Source: Streptomyces phaeolivaceus
GTDB lineage: Bacteria > Actinomycetota > Actinomycetes > Streptomycetales > Streptomycetaceae
Direction of reading: 5' to 3'
Length of the DNA: 64,000 nucleotides
Assembly (NCBI RefSeq): GCF_009184865.1
Contig: NZ_CP045096.1
Coordinates: 7,130,001 to 7,194,000, forward strand
Positions 44,138-54,174 of this stretch are shown in pieces. Each line of letters begins with the position of its first letter. Positions within the stretch are counted from its first letter, which is position 1. The position numbers were made by a program, and so were the translations under genes. The notes under the pieces were generated by a model. The model did not search any database and was not told where the DNA came from. It saw only the letters and a program-made list of their open reading frames with translations.

Positions 44138-44421
44138 TGTGCGGCACCCCCACCCTTGCTCTCGGACTGGCGGGTGCGCTGGTCACGCTGCCACAGGACG
44201 TACGCGGTGGCGGTGAGCGCCGTGGAGATGAGCACCCAGGCCATCTGGTACCAGTAGAAGAAGGGGATGCCGATGAACGCCGGGTCCGTCCTGGCGTAGG
44301 AGCCGACCCAGAGCATCGCCACGAACGGGGCGAGCAGACACAGGGCGATGACCACCCTGACAGGTGTCACCACCGGTGCCGCCGGTGCCCCCGGCGGTCT
44401 CACTTCAGGCGTTTCTGGCAT
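44134..44421 (-). CDS. DUF3311 small membrane protein, symporter partner
   Basis: This 95-residue protein has two membrane helices (VVIALCLLAPFVAMLWVGSY and FYWYQMAWVLISTALTATAY) and a charged end. DUF3311 proteins sit just before SSS-type monocarboxylate transporters in actinobacteria and are probably small accessory subunits, as are DUF485-type partners in proteobacteria. The 4-bp overlap with the symporter gene supports coupled synthesis. Confidence 0.85.
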   Translation of the reverse strand: MPETPEVRPPGAPAAPVVTPVRVVIALCLLAPFVAMLWVGSYARTDPAFIGIPFFYWYQMAWVLISTALTATAYVLWQRDQRTRQSESKGGGAAQ

Positions 44422-44528
44422 GTCCCGACTCCGTCCCCTCGCTGATCACCTGCTTAACGCGCAGGAAATCTAAGGGACGCGTTCCGTCGTACGGAACCCC
44501 CTGTCCGGATATCGGATGCGGAGGTTGT

Positions 44529-44588
44529 GTGTTCAGCGGCGGTGTGTTCAGCGGCGGTGTGTTCAGTGGTGGTGTGTTCGGTGGGTCA
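44529..44588. repeat. Four 15-bp tandem repeats at the ybdD 3' end
   Basis: Units GTGTTCAGCGGCGGT, the same again, GTGTTCAGTGGTGGT and a diverged fourth run into the ybdD stop codon (44586-44588). The rest of 44422-44585 holds no gene. Confidence 0.8.
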
Positions 44589-44798
44589 GCAGCAGCGGAA
44601 TCCCTGTCGGGGGTCCCCTTCCTGGCGGTCCGTCCGCCTGCGTTCGAACTCCCGTCGGGTCGGCGCCGGCGCGTCGGGGGCGTGCGTGCGCAGATGTTCC
44701 ACATAGCGGTCGTACGCGGACTCGTCTGTCAGCTCCCGTACATACCAGCGCACGCCCCTCGCCGCCCTAGCCGCCCTGTCCAGCACCGACCGCATCAC
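44586..44798 (-). CDS. YbdD/YjiX family (DUF466) small protein
   Basis: This 70-residue protein is VMRSVLDRAARAARGVRWYV, then ESAYDRYVEHLRTHAP, ending CC. It matches the YbdD/YjiX family, which in enterobacteria follows CstA or BtsT and is thought to work with those transporters. The GTG at 44798 overlaps the cstA 3' end by 32 bp; GGAGG is placed 9 bases before GTG and 12 before the next ATG. Translational coupling to cstA is expected. A tandem repeat begins exactly at its stop. Confidence 0.85.
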   Translation of the reverse strand: MMRSVLDRAARAARGVRWYVRELTDESAYDRYVEHLRTHAPDAPAPTRREFERRRTDRQEGDPRQGFRCC

Positions 44799-46935
44799 GC
44801 GCCGTCGCCTCCTCTTCCTTCTCCTGCTGGGTCGGGATCAGCCCGGCCGGGGCGACGATCTTCGACTCCACGTACGGGGCCTCGCTCAGCGTGGACAGCG
44901 TGGGGCGGCGTACATGCCGTACGCAGACCCGTGCCGCGTCCGCGATCACCACGATGATCAGCAGGGCGAGGACCGCCGACAGCACGCCGTCGACCGTGGA
45001 GTTGGTGACGATGGTGTGCATGTCGTCCATGCTCTTGGCGGGGGCGATGACCTCGCCCCGGTCGATGCCGGCCTGGTAGACGCTCCGTTGCTCGAAGAAG
45101 CCGACGCGCGGATCGCTGGAGAACACCTTCTGGTAGCTGGCGGTCAGGGTGACCGTCGCGTCCCAGGCCAGTGGAACGCCCGTGATCCAGGCCCACTTCA
45201 GCCGCCCCGACTTCACCAGCAGCGTCGTACAGACCGTCAGCGCGACCGCCGCGAGCAGCTGGTTCGAGATCCCGAAGATCGGGAAGAGCTGGTTGATCCC
45301 GCCGAGCGGTTCGTGGACGCCCACCCACAGGAAGTAGCCCCACAGTCCGCACACGATCGCGCTGGTGATGACCAGGCCGGGCTTCCAGCTGATGTTCTTG
45401 AAGGGCCGGTAGACGTTGCCGAGGGTGTCCTGGAGCATGAACCGGCCCACGCGGGTGCCGGCGTCGAGGGCGGTGAGGATGAACAGCGCCTCGAACATGA
45501 TCGCGAAGTGGTACCAGAAGGCGCGCAGTCCGTCCCCGGTGACCTGCGAGAAGATCTCCGAGACACCGACGGCGAGCGTGGGCGCGCCGCCGGTCCTGGA
45601 CAGCAGCGAGGCCTCCTCGACGTTCTTCGCGGCGGCGGCCAGCTCCTCCGGCGAGATCGAGTAGCCCCAACCGCTCACCACCTGCGAGGCGTTCTGCACG
45701 GTGTCGCCGATGACCCCGGCGGGCGCGTTCATCGCGAAGTACAGGCCCGGGTCGATGATCGAGGCGGCGATCAGCGCCATCACGGCCACGGACGACTCCA
45801 TCAGCATGGAGCCGTAGCCGATCATCCTGACCTGCGTCTCCTTCTGGATCATCTTCGGCGTCGTACCGCTGGATATCAGGGCGTGGAAGCCGGAGAGGGC
45901 GCCGCAGGCGATGGTGATGAAGACGAACGGGAAGAGCGAGCCCGCGAAGACCGGGCCGTCGCCGCGCGAGGCGAAGTCGGTCACCGCGGGCATCCTCAGC
46001 GTCGGCAGGGTGAGGACGACGCCCAGCGCGAGCAGCACGATCGTGCCGATCTTCATGAAGGTGGAGAGGTAGTCGCGGGGTGCGAGCAGCATCCAGACCG
46101 GCAGGATCGAGGCGATGAACCCGTACGCCACCAGCCAGATCACCAGCGTGGAGGGGGCGAGCGTGAAGGTCTCCGCCCAGGAGGACTCCGCGACCCAGCG
46201 GCCGGCCACCAGTGCGAGCAGCAGCAGGCCGACGCCTATGAGGGAGACCTCGGCGACGCGTCCCGGCCGCAGAACCCGCAGATAGAAGCCCATCAGCAGG
46301 GCGATCGGGACGGTCATCGCGATGGAGAAGGTGCCCCACGGCGACTGCGCCAGGGCGTTGACGACGACCAGCGCCAGCACACCCAGCAGGATGATCATGA
46401 TGGCGAAGGCCGCGAGCAGCGCGGCGGCCCCGCCGAACGGGCCGATCTCCTCGCGCGCCATCTGCCCGAGCGACCGGCCGTCCCTGCGCGTCGAGAAGAA
46501 CAGCACCACCATGTCCTGGACCGCGCCCGCGAAGACGACGCCCGCGATGATCCAGATCGTGCCGGGCAGATAGCCCATCTGCGCCGCGAGCACCGGCCCG
46601 ACGAGCGGTCCCGCGCCCGCGATCGCCGCGAAGTGGTGGCCCAGCAGCACCCGGCGGTCGGTGGGGTGGAAGTCGATGCCGTTGTCGAGCCGTTCGGCCG
46701 GCGTGGCCCGGGTCCTGTCGACCTTCAGGACCTTGTACGCGATGAACCTGGCGTAGAAGCGATAGGCGATCGCGTACGAGCCCAGCGCGGCGGCGACCAT
46801 CCAGGCCGCCGACACGTTCTCGCCCCTGGCCAGCGCGAGTACGGCCCAACCGGTCGCGGCGACCAGGGCGACCAGGGTCCAGACGACGATGGTGCGGACG
46901 TTCGCGGTACGCACAGCGGGGCCTCCCGTGTCCAT
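44767..46935 (-). CDS. cstA: Carbon starvation protein CstA family transporter
   Basis: This 722-residue protein has at least 16 hydrophobic segments. It carries the family's opening motif (VLLGHHFAAIAGAGPLVGPV, about residues 95-115), KPGLVITSAIVCGLWGYFLW and GGINQLFPIFGISNQLLAAV near 560. CstA and BtsT import pyruvate or peptides under nutrient limitation. The ATG at 46935 is preferred over a TTG four codons upstream. With ybdD it forms a two-gene unit, next to the dasR locus but transcribed separately from it. Confidence 0.9.
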   Translation of the reverse strand: MDTGGPAVRTANVRTIVVWTLVALVAATGWAVLALARGENVSAAWMVAAALGSYAIAYRFYARFIAYKVLKVDRTRATPAERLDNGIDFHPTDRRVLLGHHFAAIAGAGPLVGPVLAAQMGYLPGTIWIIAGVVFAGAVQDMVVLFFSTRRDGRSLGQMAREEIGPFGGAAALLAAFAIMIILLGVLALVVVNALAQSPWGTFSIAMTVPIALLMGFYLRVLRPGRVAEVSLIGVGLLLLALVAGRWVAESSWAETFTLAPSTLVIWLVAYGFIASILPVWMLLAPRDYLSTFMKIGTIVLLALGVVLTLPTLRMPAVTDFASRGDGPVFAGSLFPFVFITIACGALSGFHALISSGTTPKMIQKETQVRMIGYGSMLMESSVAVMALIAASIIDPGLYFAMNAPAGVIGDTVQNASQVVSGWGYSISPEELAAAAKNVEEASLLSRTGGAPTLAVGVSEIFSQVTGDGLRAFWYHFAIMFEALFILTALDAGTRVGRFMLQDTLGNVYRPFKNISWKPGLVITSAIVCGLWGYFLWVGVHEPLGGINQLFPIFGISNQLLAAVALTVCTTLLVKSGRLKWAWITGVPLAWDATVTLTASYQKVFSSDPRVGFFEQRSVYQAGIDRGEVIAPAKSMDDMHTIVTNSTVDGVLSAVLALLIIVVIADAARVCVRHVRRPTLSTLSEAPYVESKIVAPAGLIPTQQEKEEEATARDAVGAGQGG

Positions 46936-47058
46936 GCGGCGACGCAAGGACCGTAGAACAGGAGCTGCGGTTGCGCTACACCGCGTGCATCACCTGTTAC
47001 TCGCCTCGGGGGCCTTCGGGGAGGTCGTGGGATCGGCCGTCGGGCGGCCCCAACCGGC

Positions 47059-47976
<918 letters not shown>

Positions 47977-48077
47977 TTATTACATAAAGGTTCTTGCATA
48001 TGTAGGTCACATAACGGCTGGTGGGAGCCGGTTCGCACCCTCTTGACACGTCGAATGGTCTGAGCCAAGCTCCGCCT

Positions 48078-48093
48078 ACTGGTCTACACCATT
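48078..48093 (+). promoter_or_regulatory. dre: DasR operator (dre) upstream of dasA
   Basis: ACTGGTCTACACCATT matches the dre consensus at 14 of 16 positions and lies 98 bp before the dasA GTG. It would directly control dasA. Confidence 0.88.
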
Positions 48094-48190
48094 GGTCCAG
48101 GTCCTGGCCCCATGGGCGGTACATCTGTCACCGCGGGGAGCAGGGGGGTTTGTGGCATCCCTGAGCAATGGCATCCCTGAGGAGGGTGGC

Positions 48191-49480
48191 GTGAAGAGGA
48201 AGCTGACGATCGCGGTCTGTATCGCGGGCATGATGGTCTCCGTCGCGGCGTGTGGGGGCGGTGGTGGGAGCGGACGTGAAAGCTCCGACACGGGGGCGGA
48301 CACCAAGGAGCTGACGGTCTGGCTCACGGTCGACGCGCAGAACAACTGGCCGGAGCTGGTCAAGGCCGCCGACGAGGCGATCGAGAAGAAGCACCCCGGC
48401 ATCACCATCACGCACGAGTACTACGGCTGGCCCGACAAGAACGCCAAGCTCGACGCCGTCCTCGCCACCGACAAGGCCCCCGACGTGGTCGAGATGGGCA
48501 ACACGGAGATGCTCGCCTACATGGTGAAGGGCGCCTTCGCCCCCCTCGACGCGGCGAAGTTCGACAACTCCGATGCCTGGCTGGACGGCCTCAAGGCCTC
48601 CGTCACCTACGAGGGCAAGGCCTACGGCGTCCCGTACTACGCCGGTGGCCGCGTCGCCAACTGGCGCAAGGACGTCTTCGCCGACGCGGGCGTCAAGTCC
48701 ACGCCGAAGACCTACGACGAGCTGACCGCCGCCCTCGACAAGGTCCAGAAGAAGCAGGGCGACAAGTTCAGCGCCTGGTACCAGCCCACCCGTGACTGGT
48801 ACGCGGCCATGTCCTTCGTCTACGACGCCGGCGGCTCCATAGCCGTCGAGTCCGGCGGCAAGTGGAAGGCCAACCTCTCCTCGCCCGAGTCCATCGAGGG
48901 GCTGAACGAGTTCAAGAACGTCGTCGACAAGTACATGCACGGCGACAAGACCAAGGACGAGTCCGACCGCTACATCGTCTACGGCCAGGGCAAGTCCGGC
49001 ATGATCTTCGCCCCCGCCTGGGAGGGCGCGACCGCCGCGGCCAAGGAGAACGACAAGACCGGCAAGCTCGCCGGCAACGTCGAGAACTTCGTGCTCCCCG
49101 GCCCGTCCGGCAAGAACATGCCCGTCTTCCTCGGCGGCTCCGACCTCGCCGTCCCGGTGAAGTCCGACGCGCAGACCGTCGCCGCCGAGTGGATCAACGC
49201 CTTCACCGGGCCCTCGGGCCAGAAGGGTCTGATCGCGAAGGGCAACCTGCCCAACAACAAGACCGACCTCGCCACCCTGAAGGACGACCCGGCGACCGCG
49301 GTTCCGGCCACGGCGGCCGAGTCCAACTGGTTCGTGCCGATGGCACCGGGCTGGGGCCGGGTCGAGAAGGCGCAGATCCTCCAGACGATGCTGCAGTCCA
49401 TCGGCACCGGCAAGCAGTCGGTCGAGGAGGCCGCGAAGACGGCGGACGCCGAGATCGACAAGGTCATCAACAACGAGTGA
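48191..49480 (+). CDS. dasA: Chitobiose-binding lipoprotein DasA
   Basis: This 429-residue solute-binding protein has a lipoprotein signal (VKRKLTIAVCIAGMMVSVAA then C21, lipobox VAAC). The mature protein follows the family-1 sugar-binding fold (WPDKNAKLDAVLATDKAPDV, MIFAPAWEGATAAA, WFVPMAPGWGRVEKAQILQT). It delivers chitobiose/GlcNAc oligomers to DasBC. The GTG at 48191 is the start giving a proper signal, with GGAGGGTGG just ahead. A 13-bp hairpin (49494-49524) follows the stop and may set dasA above dasBC expression. No ATPase gene is present, so the shared MsiK is presumably used. Confidence 0.95.
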   Translation: MKRKLTIAVCIAGMMVSVAACGGGGGSGRESSDTGADTKELTVWLTVDAQNNWPELVKAADEAIEKKHPGITITHEYYGWPDKNAKLDAVLATDKAPDVVEMGNTEMLAYMVKGAFAPLDAAKFDNSDAWLDGLKASVTYEGKAYGVPYYAGGRVANWRKDVFADAGVKSTPKTYDELTAALDKVQKKQGDKFSAWYQPTRDWYAAMSFVYDAGGSIAVESGGKWKANLSSPESIEGLNEFKNVVDKYMHGDKTKDESDRYIVYGQGKSGMIFAPAWEGATAAAKENDKTGKLAGNVENFVLPGPSGKNMPVFLGGSDLAVPVKSDAQTVAAEWINAFTGPSGQKGLIAKGNLPNNKTDLATLKDDPATAVPATAAESNWFVPMAPGWGRVEKAQILQTMLQSIGTGKQSVEEAAKTADAEIDKVINNE

Positions 49481-49493
49481 CGGTGACCCGCGG

Positions 49494-49524
49494 GTCGGGC
49501 CCGGCCGTGGTGGCCGGGCCCGAC
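49494..49524 (+). terminator. Hairpin after dasA (partial terminator or stabiliser)
   Basis: The 13-bp stem GTCGGGCCCGGCC / GGCCGGGCCCGAC with a 5-nt loop begins 14 bp after the dasA stop. It would favour dasA mRNA over dasBC. Confidence 0.75.
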
Positions 49525-49644
49525 CGGGGTCCCGTCGTGGTCGGCCGGTGGGGGACACCGGTGCGGCCGGTCGATGACATCGGTTCGGCCGGTGGGTGAT
49601 CTACGAAAGTGCCGCGATGGGTGTCGGGTTCGGTGCCGGTGCGT

Positions 49645-49684
49645 CGTGGCTGGTCGCGCAGTTCCCCGCGCCCCTTCGGGGCGC
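49645..49684. repeat. Dispersed intergenic repeat, family A copy 4
   Basis: GTGGCTGGTCGCGCAG then TTCCCCGCGCCCC and a CTTCGGGG hairpin. It belongs with copies near 24181, 34831 and 42343. It lies between dasA and dasB. Confidence 0.7.
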
Positions 49685-49724
49685 GCTGCTGCCGGCCCCT
49701 CCTTCAGTTGCTTAGGAGCGCGCG

Positions 49725-50717
49725 ATGAGTGCCGCAGAGACGACAGCCCCGGTGAAGGTGCCGCCCGCGCGGTCGGCGCCGCCGCCGACTCCGCCGGTGG
49801 TTACCGGGGGTTCGACCAAACGTTTGGCAGGTGCGACAGCCGTCCCCTGGGCGCTCCTGGCCCCTTGCCTCCTCATCCTCGCCGTCGTCCTCGGCTATCC
49901 GCTGGTCCGTCTCGTCACGCTCTCCTTCCAGGAGTTCGGGCAGTCCCAGCTGTGGGGGTTCAAGCCCGCCGGGTCGGTCGGCTTCGCCAACTTCGCCGCG
50001 GTGCTGGGGGACAGCGAGTTCTGGACGGTCGTCGTCCGGACCATCGTCTTCGCCGCCTCCTGCGTCGTCTTCACCATGGTCATCGGCATGGCGATCGCCC
50101 TGCTGCTCCAGAAGGTCTCCGGCTGGGTGAAGACGCTCGTCAACATCGCGCTCGTGGCGAGCTGGGGCATGCCGATCATCGTGGCCACCACCGTCTTCAA
50201 GTGGCTCTTCGACTCCGACTACGGCATCTTCAACGCGCTTCTCAGCAAGCTCCCCGGCGTCGACATGATCGGCCACAACTGGTTCGCCAGCGGCCCCGAG
50301 GGCCTGGCCGTCATCACACTCCTCGTGGTGTGGGGCGCGGTGCCGTTCGTCGTCATCACCCTCAGCGCCGGACTCACCCAGGTCCCCAAGGAGTTGGAGG
50401 AGGCCGCCCGCCTCGACGGCGCGGGCGCGTGGGGGGTGTTCCGTTACGTCACCCTCCCCATCCTCAAGCCGATCATCGTGATGCTCACGACCCTCTCCGT
50501 CATCTGGGACATGGGCGTCTTCCCGCAGGTCTTCGTGATGCGCAACGGACACCCGGAGGCCGAGTTCCAGCTGCTCACCACCTACTCGTACGACAAGGCG
50601 TTCGTGGTCAACGACTACGCGCAGGGCTCGGCGATCGCCCTGCTCACCGTGCTGTTGCTGCTCGGCGTGATCGGCGTCTACATGCGCCAGATGCTGAAGA
50701 TCGGAGAGGTCGAATGA
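49725..50717 (+). CDS. dasB: Chitobiose ABC transporter permease DasB
   Basis: This 330-residue protein has six membrane segments after a proline-rich cytosolic head. It carries the MalF-type EAA loop EEAARLDGAGAWGVFRYVTL (about residues 225-245), where an ATPase docks. AGGAGCG precedes the ATG. It ends in a 4-bp ATGA overlap with dasC. Confidence 0.93.
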   Translation: MSAAETTAPVKVPPARSAPPPTPPVVTGGSTKRLAGATAVPWALLAPCLLILAVVLGYPLVRLVTLSFQEFGQSQLWGFKPAGSVGFANFAAVLGDSEFWTVVVRTIVFAASCVVFTMVIGMAIALLLQKVSGWVKTLVNIALVASWGMPIIVATTVFKWLFDSDYGIFNALLSKLPGVDMIGHNWFASGPEGLAVITLLVVWGAVPFVVITLSAGLTQVPKELEEAARLDGAGAWGVFRYVTLPILKPIIVMLTTLSVIWDMGVFPQVFVMRNGHPEAEFQLLTTYSYDKAFVVNDYAQGSAIALLTVLLLLGVIGVYMRQMLKIGEVE

Positions 50718-51583
50718 GTACCGCCACTGTCTCCGGCCCCCGGAACACGACCGGCCGCTCCGGTCCCCGGAAGTCCAAGCTCGGCTGGAACCTCCTCGGC
50801 CTGTTCGTCTTCGTCACCGCCGGCTTCCCCGTCTACTGGATGCTGAACACGGCGTTCAAACCGGCGAAGGACGCCATCGACCCGGACCCCAGCCTGCTGC
50901 CGACGTCGATCACCTTCTCCAACTTCAGCCGGGCGCTGAACATCGCCGACTTCTGGGGCCCGGTCGGCCGCAGCCTCATCGTGTCCCTGACCGTGGTCGT
51001 GATCGGCATCGTCGTCGGCATGCTGGCCGCGCTCGCCATCTCCCGCTTCGCCTTCCGCGGCCGCAAGGTGGTCATCGTCGGCATCCTGGCGGTGCAGATG
51101 GTCCCACTGGTCGCGATGATCATCCCGGTCTTCCTGCTGCTGAACGACCTCGGCCAGTACGACCGCCTCAGCGGCCTGGTCCTCACCTATCTGACGTTCA
51201 TCCTCCCGTTCACGGTGTGGACCCTGCGCGGCTTCATCGTCAACATCCCGCGCGAACTGGAGGAGGCGGCCATGGTCGACGGCTGCTCCCGCACCACCGC
51301 CTTCATCCGCGTGGTCTTCCCGCTGCTCGCGCCGGGCATGGTGGCGACCTCGGTCTACGGCTTCATCCAGGCGTGGAACGAGTACCTGTACGCCCTGATG
51401 CTGATGAGCCAGCAGAACCAGACCGCGACCGTCTGGCTCGGCAACTTCACCACCAAGCACGGCACCGAATACGCCCCGATGATGGCCGGCTCCACCCTGA
51501 TGGCCGTGCCGATCGTCGTTCTCTTCCTCCTCGTCCAGCGCAAGATGGCCGCGGGTCTCACCGCGGGCGCCGTGAAGGGATGA
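50714..51583 (+). CDS. dasC: Chitobiose ABC transporter permease DasC
   Basis: This 289-residue protein has six membrane helices and the MalG-type EAA loop EEAAMVDGCSRTTAFIRVVF near residue 185. It forms the heterodimeric channel with DasB. The GH3 gene starts 8 bp after its stop, so the four genes dasB to the GH3 gene are probably one transcript under DasR control. Confidence 0.93.
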   Translation: MSTATVSGPRNTTGRSGPRKSKLGWNLLGLFVFVTAGFPVYWMLNTAFKPAKDAIDPDPSLLPTSITFSNFSRALNIADFWGPVGRSLIVSLTVVVIGIVVGMLAALAISRFAFRGRKVVIVGILAVQMVPLVAMIIPVFLLLNDLGQYDRLSGLVLTYLTFILPFTVWTLRGFIVNIPRELEEAAMVDGCSRTTAFIRVVFPLLAPGMVATSVYGFIQAWNEYLYALMLMSQQNQTATVWLGNFTTKHGTEYAPMMAGSTLMAVPIVVLFLLVQRKMAAGLTAGAVKG

Positions 51584-51590
51584 CCCCCCG

Positions 51591-53195
51591 ATGACGACAT
51601 TCGCCACCGGCTCGCCCGGTTCCCCTTCCCCTTCCGGTTCCGGACAGGACGGCCTCGCGCGGGACGCGCTGACGGTCCTGCAGCCCGGCTTCACCGGCAC
51701 CACCGCCCCCGACTGGCTGCTGCGCCGCCTCGGCGAGGGCCTCGCCTCCGTCGGCCTCTTCGGCCGCAACATCACCTCGCCCGAACAACTGGCCGCCCTC
51801 ACCGCACAGTTGCGGGCCGAGCACGAGGACGTCCTGGTCGCGATCGACGAGGAGGGCGGCGACGTCACCCGCCTGGAGGTCCGCACCGGCTCCTCCTTCC
51901 CGGGCAACCACGCCCTGGGCGCGGTCGACGACGTGGACCTGACCAGGGAGGTCGCCTTCGCCCTGGGCCGCCGCCTCGCCGAGTGCGGCGTCAACTTCAA
52001 CTGGGCCCCGTCGGCGGACGTCAACGCCAACCCGTCCAACCCCGTCATCGGGGTCCGCTCCTTCGGCGCCGACCCCGGCCTGGTCGCCCGCCACACGGCC
52101 GCCTATGTCACCGGCCTCCAGGCCGCGGGCGTCGCCGCCTGCACCAAGCACTTCCCGGGCCACGGCGACACCGCCGTCGACTCCCATCTCTCCCTGCCCC
52201 GTATCGACGCGGACCGCGCGCTCGTGGACTCCCGGGACCTGGCCCCCTTCCGGGCCGCCATCGCCGCCGGTTCGCACGCGATGATGAGCGCCCACATCCT
52301 GGTCCCGGCCCTGGACCCCGACCTTCCGGCAACGTTGTCCCGGGGCATCCTCACCGACCTCCTCCGCGGCGAACTCGGCTACGACGGCCTCATCGTCACC
52401 GACGGCATGGAGATGCGGGCCATCGCGGGCACCTACGGCATCGAACACGGCAGCGTCCTCGCGCTCGCCGCCGGTGCCGACGCCATCTGTGTCGGCGGCG
52501 GTCTCGCCGACGAGGAGACCGTCCTCCGTCTCCGCGACGCCCTCGTCACGGCCGTCCGCACCGGCGACCTCCCGGAGGAACGCCTGACGGACGCGGCGAA
52601 CCGGGTCCGGGCACTGGCGAAGTGGACGCGATCGGCGGCCGGGGGAGCGGTCGACGGCGCCGGGACGCGCCACGAGGCCCCCGGGGAGACCGGAGGCACC
52701 GATGGCACCGATGGCACCGGCGGCGCCGATGGCGCCGATGGCACCGGCGGGGGCATAGGCCTGGTGGCCGCCCGCCGCGCCCTCACCACGACCTTCGCGG
52801 GACCCTACGACCCGCCCGCCCAGCCCCTCTACGTCGCGGCCTTCACCCCGGTGGCGAACATCGCCGTGGGCGACGAGACCCCCTGGGGCGTCGGCGCGGA
52901 ACTGGCCCGTCTCCTCCCGGGCACCGAGACGGGCACCTTCGCCGGCGACAGCGCCGGTGCCTCCGCCCTGGCGGTCGCCGGCAGCCGCCGTATCGTCGCC
53001 GTCGTCCGTGACGAACACCGCCACCCCTGGATGACCACGGCCCTCGACACCCTCCTCGCCACCCGCCCCGACACGATCGTCGTGGAGATGGGCATCCCCC
53101 AGTCCCCGCCCCGAGGCCCCCTGCACATCGCGACCCACGGCGCGGCGAGGGTCTGCGGCAGGGCGGCGGCGGAGGTCATCGCGGGGGTGCGGTAG
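51591..53195 (+). CDS. GH3 beta-N-acetylhexosaminidase (NagZ-like)
   Basis: This 534-residue protein has the GH3 N-acetylhexosaminidase motif CTKHFPGHGDTAVDSH near residue 183 (catalytic His-Asp) and the nucleophile aspartate in LIVTDGMEMRA near 268. Residues 355-390 form a flexible linker with tandem TDGTGGADG-type repeats. A C-terminal domain follows (residues 400-534). No signal peptide is visible, so it should act in the cytosol on imported chitobiose, giving GlcNAc (inference from context with dasABC and nagB). Confidence 0.92.
   Translation: MTTFATGSPGSPSPSGSGQDGLARDALTVLQPGFTGTTAPDWLLRRLGEGLASVGLFGRNITSPEQLAALTAQLRAEHEDVLVAIDEEGGDVTRLEVRTGSSFPGNHALGAVDDVDLTREVAFALGRRLAECGVNFNWAPSADVNANPSNPVIGVRSFGADPGLVARHTAAYVTGLQAAGVAACTKHFPGHGDTAVDSHLSLPRIDADRALVDSRDLAPFRAAIAAGSHAMMSAHILVPALDPDLPATLSRGILTDLLRGELGYDGLIVTDGMEMRAIAGTYGIEHGSVLALAAGADAICVGGGLADEETVLRLRDALVTAVRTGDLPEERLTDAANRVRALAKWTRSAAGGAVDGAGTRHEAPGETGGTDGTDGTGGADGADGTGGGIGLVAARRALTTTFAGPYDPPAQPLYVAAFTPVANIAVGDETPWGVGAELARLLPGTETGTFAGDSAGASALAVAGSRRIVAVVRDEHRHPWMTTALDTLLATRPDTIVVEMGIPQSPPRGPLHIATHGAARVCGRAAAEVIAGVR
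52685..52756 (+). repeat. Short GGCACCGATG tandem repeats in the GH3 linker
   Basis: About eight copies of a 9-bp GGCACCGAT/GGCGCCGAT unit encode (T/A-D-G)n and (T/A-G-G)n. The length probably varies between strains. Confidence 0.7.
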
Positions 53196-53222
53196 CACCA
53201 CAGCACCGGCGTCCTGCACGCG

Positions 53223-53260
53223 CAGGCGCCACGGCCCGTCTCACCGGGCCGTGGCGCCTG
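53223..53260. terminator. Terminator between the GH3 gene and nagB
   Basis: A perfect 16-bp stem (CAGGCGCCACGGCCCG arm) with a 6-nt loop sits between the converging genes. Confidence 0.85.
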
Positions 53261-53299
53261 TCTTCTGTCGTCTGTCGCCTGTGCGCGGCTCAGGCCGCC

Positions 53300-54085
53300 C
53301 TAGATCCCCTGCCAGTCGGGCTTGTTGCTGAACGTGTGCCGGAAATAGTCCGCCAGCTTCAGCTTCGACGCGGCGCCCTCGTCCACCACGACCGTCGCAT
53401 GGGGGTGGAGCTGCAGCGCCGACGCGGGGCACACCGCCGCCACCGGCCCCTCCACGGTCGCCGCGACGGCGTCCGCCTTGCCCTCGCCCGTGGCCAGCAG
53501 CACCAGGTGCCGGGCCTCCAGGATCGTGCCGATGCCCTGGGTGATGACGTGGTGTGGCACCTGCTCGATGTCACCGTCGAAGAACCGCGCGTTGTCGATC
53601 CGGGTCTGCTCGGTCAGCGTCTTGATCCGCGTCCGGGAGGCGAGCGACGAGCACGGCTCGTTGAATCCGATGTGCCCGTCGGTCCCTATGCCGAGCAGTT
53701 GCAGATCCACACCCCCCGCCTCGGTCAGCGCCCTGTCGTAAGCCTCGCAGGCCCCCGCCACGTCCTCGGCGGTCCCGTCGGGCCCCATGAACGCGTCCAG
53801 GCCGAGCCCCAACGGCTCCAGCACCTCGCGCCGCAGCACCGAGCGGTACGACTCGGGGTGCTCGGCGGGCAGGCCCACGTACTCGTCGAGCTGGGCGACC
53901 CGGGCCCGCGAGGCGTCCACGGCACCGGACCGCACCTGCCGCGCCAGGGCCGTGTAGATGGGCAGCGGGGTCGACCCCGTGGCCACCCCGAGCAGCGCCT
54001 CGGGCTTGCGCCGGAACAACTCGGCCATCGCCTCGGCTATGAGCGCGCCACCCGCCTCGGCATCCGGAACGATGACAACTTCCAC
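53300..54085 (-). CDS. nagB: Glucosamine-6-phosphate deaminase
   Basis: This 261-residue protein has VATGSTPLPIYTAL near residue 38, the catalytic Asp stretch AQLDEYVGLPAEHPESY near 70, and GIGTDGHIGFNEP near 133 with the ring-opening histidine. It converts glucosamine-6-phosphate (the DasR inducer) to fructose-6-phosphate and ammonia. A dre site lies 74-89 bp upstream. Confidence 0.95.
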   Translation of the reverse strand: MEVVIVPDAEAGGALIAEAMAELFRRKPEALLGVATGSTPLPIYTALARQVRSGAVDASRARVAQLDEYVGLPAEHPESYRSVLRREVLEPLGLGLDAFMGPDGTAEDVAGACEAYDRALTEAGGVDLQLLGIGTDGHIGFNEPCSSLASRTRIKTLTEQTRIDNARFFDGDIEQVPHHVITQGIGTILEARHLVLLATGEGKADAVAATVEGPVAAVCPASALQLHPHATVVVDEGAASKLKLADYFRHTFSNKPDWQGI

Positions 54086-54158
54086 GCTGTGCCTGCCGAT
54101 CTGGAAAGTAAGGACTCAAGAAGACTCGACCGGAACTCGCTGGGTCAAGCACTTCCCA

Positions 54159-54174
54159 TGTGGTGTAGACCAAT
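54159..54174 (-). promoter_or_regulatory. dre: DasR operator (dre) upstream of nagB
   Basis: Read on the minus strand it is ATTGGTCTACACCACA, a near match to dre, 74 bp upstream of the nagB start. Confidence 0.85.
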
